64,000 nt of DNA. Origin: Pseudoalteromonas sp. T1lg23B. GTDB taxonomy: Bacteria > Pseudomonadota > Gammaproteobacteria > Enterobacterales > Alteromonadaceae. Numbering within the stretch: position 1 is the first letter of the stretch; each line of letters opens with the position of its first letter. Shown piece by piece: positions 61,916-64,000 of this stretch. The translations under genes were made by a program, and so were the position numbers. The notes under the pieces are model-generated. The model saw only the letters and a program-made list of their open reading frames with translations. It searched no databases and was not told where the DNA came from. The DNA lies in NCBI RefSeq assembly GCF_002964665.1, contig NZ_PQBZ01000034.1, forward strand, positions 62,429 through 126,428, given 5' to 3'.

Positions 61916-63430
61916 TTATTGGTTGCTCAATAGCCATTCGCTTAGCAGGCGTACACCATACCCAGTACCGCCAGTCGGCACTTCACCGGACGCAGTGCTG
62001 GATAATTCGTTACCCGCAATATCAATGTGCACCCAGCGGGTATCCCCTGCAAAATGCTGCAAGAATGAAGCTGCTACCGTCGCACCAGGTCCGGCAGACC
62101 CTATGTTAGTTAGGTCTGCGATATCAGATTTGAGCATGTCTTTGTAGCCAAGTGGTAGGCGCCACACTTGCTCATTGACTTGCTTTCCTGCAGTGGTTAG
62201 CTCTTTCACTAAATGTTCATCATCAGAAAAAATAGCACTGTAACGTTCACCCACGGCTGTTATTTTTGAGCCGGTTAGTGTTGCAACATCGATCATGATT
62301 TCTGGATTGAAATTCTTACGTGCGTACCACATTGCATCACTAAGCACTAAGCGTCCTTCGGCATCCGTGTTGAGTACTTCTACACTTAATCCTTCCGCGG
62401 TACGCAGTATATCACCAGGTGCAATAGCGTTTTGTGAAACCATGTTTGCAGCCATGCCCATAACTGCTACAACATTTACATTGGCTTTGCTCAATGCCAT
62501 TGCTTTCACTGTACCAAGCACTGCGGCAGCGCCTGCCATATCACCTTTCATAAGCGCAATAGTTTTACCTGTTTTGATGCTGTAGCCGCCAGAGTCAAAG
62601 GTGATCCCTTTACCAATCAGCGCGATAGGTGCATCGTTACTGCCTTTATAATGGGCGACCACTAAACGAGAACCATCTTTGCTACCACGACCCACACCTT
62701 CGAGCGCCCCCATGCCGAGTGCTTTAATTTGTTCAGGTTCTAATACGGTGACCGAAACGCCATATTGTTCAAGTGATTTGGCGGCCTTTGCAAAATCCAC
62801 AGGCGTCATTTCGCTAGCGATTTCTGCAGTTAAATCTCTTGCTAAGAAAACGCCTTGCTCAATATTGGCAAGCTGTTTATAGAGCTCAGTTGTGGCTGTT
62901 TGATCAGCTACATCGAAGGTATAACTGATATTACGGTGGTCGTTTGACTTCTTATACGCATCAAACCTGTGGTCACGCAGGCTGGCACCATGTGCAAACT
63001 GCGCTGCAAGTTCACTGTTGTTTGCAAGTCCTGACACCCGCTCAAATGACATCGCGACTTTATTGGCTTTTTTCTGTATCAAAGATGCATGTATATCACC
63101 ACCGAGTTTCGCCATTTTAGCTACGGTGAGTTCATCGGTTTCACCTAAGCCAACCAATACGATGCGCTCATAATCACTATCAATAGGGGCGAGCAATTCT
63201 AGGCTTTTGCCATACTGAGCTGAAAAAGCGGTGCTTTTAACAGCTTTGTTGAGTTGTGCGCGGGTATCCTTATCCAAAAATTTAAATTCTTCTTTACTAT
63301 CAGCGCTTTGGAATAATACTAATGTATCACCACGGGTGAGTTTAGAAGTGAATTCAAATTGTGCAGCAAGCACATTTCCCGTGCTGGCTATAGCAAGCGC
63401 CACAGCGGTTATATGAGTGACTAATTTCAT
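61916..63430 (-). CDS. Exported leucyl aminopeptidase (M17)
   Basis: A zinc aminopeptidase of 504 residues. The catalytic M17 domain has IGKGITFDSGGYSIKTG, the MKGDMAGAAAVLGT segment and the signature NTDAEGRLVLSDAM, with the expected metal and catalytic residues. Unlike cytoplasmic PepA, it has a signal peptide (about residues 1-22, MKLVTHITAVALAIASTGNV then LAA), so it acts in the periplasm or is secreted. Such forms are common in Pseudoalteromonas and Shewanella, which feed on peptides. It is divergent from msrA. Confidence 0.9.
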   Translation of the reverse strand: MKLVTHITAVALAIASTGNVLAAQFEFTSKLTRGDTLVLFQSADSKEEFKFLDKDTRAQLNKAVKSTAFSAQYGKSLELLAPIDSDYERIVLVGLGETDELTVAKMAKLGGDIHASLIQKKANKVAMSFERVSGLANNSELAAQFAHGASLRDHRFDAYKKSNDHRNISYTFDVADQTATTELYKQLANIEQGVFLARDLTAEIASEMTPVDFAKAAKSLEQYGVSVTVLEPEQIKALGMGALEGVGRGSKDGSRLVVAHYKGSNDAPIALIGKGITFDSGGYSIKTGKTIALMKGDMAGAAAVLGTVKAMALSKANVNVVAVMGMAANMVSQNAIAPGDILRTAEGLSVEVLNTDAEGRLVLSDAMWYARKNFNPEIMIDVATLTGSKITAVGERYSAIFSDDEHLVKELTTAGKQVNEQVWRLPLGYKDMLKSDIADLTNIGSAGPGATVAASFLQHFAGDTRWVHIDIAGNELSSTASGEVPTGGTGYGVRLLSEWLLSNQ

Positions 63431-63609
63431 TGATAAACTCTTTGTATTATCTATGCACTGTTTTTACCGCAAAACATCCCGAAAAGTCATAAATTGTCGT
63501 TGAAATACCAAATAATGAAGACTAATACGTGTTTGAGGAAGCGATGCCGTGAAAGAAATCAGCTAGGCGCTGGGTCTAACTTATTACAGCAGAGCATAAC
63601 AGGAACACA

Positions 63610-64000
63610 ATGATGGCAAAGTGGTTAAGCTATTTAGTTTTAATATTATCAATTGGCACGACTGTTTGGGCGGCACAGAAGACGACACTACAGCCGCCGA
63701 CACAAGCAAGTACACATGTAAAAACCTTAGTGTTGGGGTCGGGCTGTTTTTGGGGGGCTGAAAAACGTTATGAAGCAATGACAGGGGTGTTGGATGCTGA
63801 GTCAGGTTACGCAGATGGTGAAGGTTTTGAGGCAAGTTATAAAGCGATCACTAAGCTCAGTAGACGGTTTGATGACAACAATTATGCCGAAGTGGTGAAA
63901 GTGACCTATAACGCAAACGTGCTTACTACCGAACAGCTTTTAATGCATTATTTTGAAGGTCATGACCCGACACAAAAGAACCGCCAAGGTAATGATGTGG
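63610..64000 (+). CDS. msrA: Exported peptide methionine-S-sulfoxide reductase MsrA (partial)
   Basis: The first 130 codons of an MsrA, cut by the window end. The N-terminus is a signal peptide (about residues 1-22), so this is a periplasmic repair enzyme. The catalytic cysteine is C46 in GSGCFWGAEKRYE, followed by GYADGEGFEASY and a FEGHDPTQKNRQGNDV stretch typical of MsrA (HDPTQ). Two ATG codons stand in tandem after AGGA; either could start. The gene is divergent from the secreted aminopeptidase. Confidence 0.9.
   Translation, partial: MMAKWLSYLVLILSIGTTVWAAQKTTLQPPTQASTHVKTLVLGSGCFWGAEKRYEAMTGVLDAESGYADGEGFEASYKAITKLSRRFDDNNYAEVVKVTYNANVLTTEQLLMHYFEGHDPTQKNRQGNDV

Overview
The window reads as chromosome of a marine gammaproteobacterium of the Alteromonadales, most likely Pseudoalteromonas or a close relative. 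This rests on gene content and order seen here: ttcA-uspE-fnr/etrA-ccoSIH-ccoPQON as in Shewanella and Pseudoalteromonas, a monomeric NADP-isocitrate dehydrogenase next to cspD-clpS-clpA-infA-bpt-aat-trxB, a FabY-type ketosynthase, and a secreted M17 aminopeptidase. The genus is an inference. No rRNA, tRNA, insertion sequence, prophage or CRISPR array was seen.

Layout. 1-2.6 kb: a DUF2987 exported protein, a wrecked membrane-sensor gene, and ttcA. 2.6-11.4 kb (minus strand): a frame-broken uspE, the oxygen regulator FNR/EtrA, and the cbb3 oxidase genes (structural ccoNOQP, maturation ccoHIS plus a DsbD_2-type membrane protein). 11.7-15.5 kb: a lipoprotein, a GreA/GreB-like protein, a membrane protein, a broken DUF1905/YdeI-like gene and an exported amidohydrolase. 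15.5-24.5 kb is the most unusual part. It holds four tiny genes (42-48 codons) for peptides with a near-identical basic leader, a double-glycine-like break and an invariant C-terminal EPD. Three lie in tandem and one lies 7 kb away, and each has its own terminator. Between them are an AraC/GlxA-type regulator, fabY, the folate-independent methionine synthase pair mesD-mesX and a TauE/SafE permease. 24.5-33.6 kb: a BCCT transporter, a DnaQ-like exonuclease with a cNMP/CBS/DUF294 protein, the glutathione-dependent formaldehyde pathway (adhC-fghA with a divergent LysR regulator) and a SulP transporter. 33.7-43 kb: lolCDE (lolE frame-broken), DUF4826, a GNAT protein, roxA, purB-hflD-mnmA and rluE. 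43-57 kb: a TonB-dependent receptor, icd, cspD/clpSA, infA, bpt-aat, trxB, pssA and asnB. 57-64 kb: a pyroglutamate operon (pxpB-pxpC-DUF969-DUF979-pcp), a secreted leucyl aminopeptidase and the start of an exported MsrA.

Genes that work together: FNR with the cbb3 operons (oxygen-limited respiration); MesD with MesX (methionine synthesis); AdhC with FghA (formaldehyde oxidation); LolCDE (lipoprotein export); ClpS with ClpA and Bpt/Aat (N-end-rule degradation); and Pcp, the DUF969/DUF979 permease and PxpBC (release, uptake and hydrolysis of 5-oxoproline).

Four genes carry frame lesions: the sensor gene, uspE, the DUF1905-like gene and lolE. uspE and lolE each look like a single missing base in an otherwise conserved gene, so sequencing error must be excluded before they are called true pseudogenes. 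The best candidate for an undescribed system is the four-member peptide family. It looks like a set of ribosomal natural-product precursors without any modification or export gene nearby.
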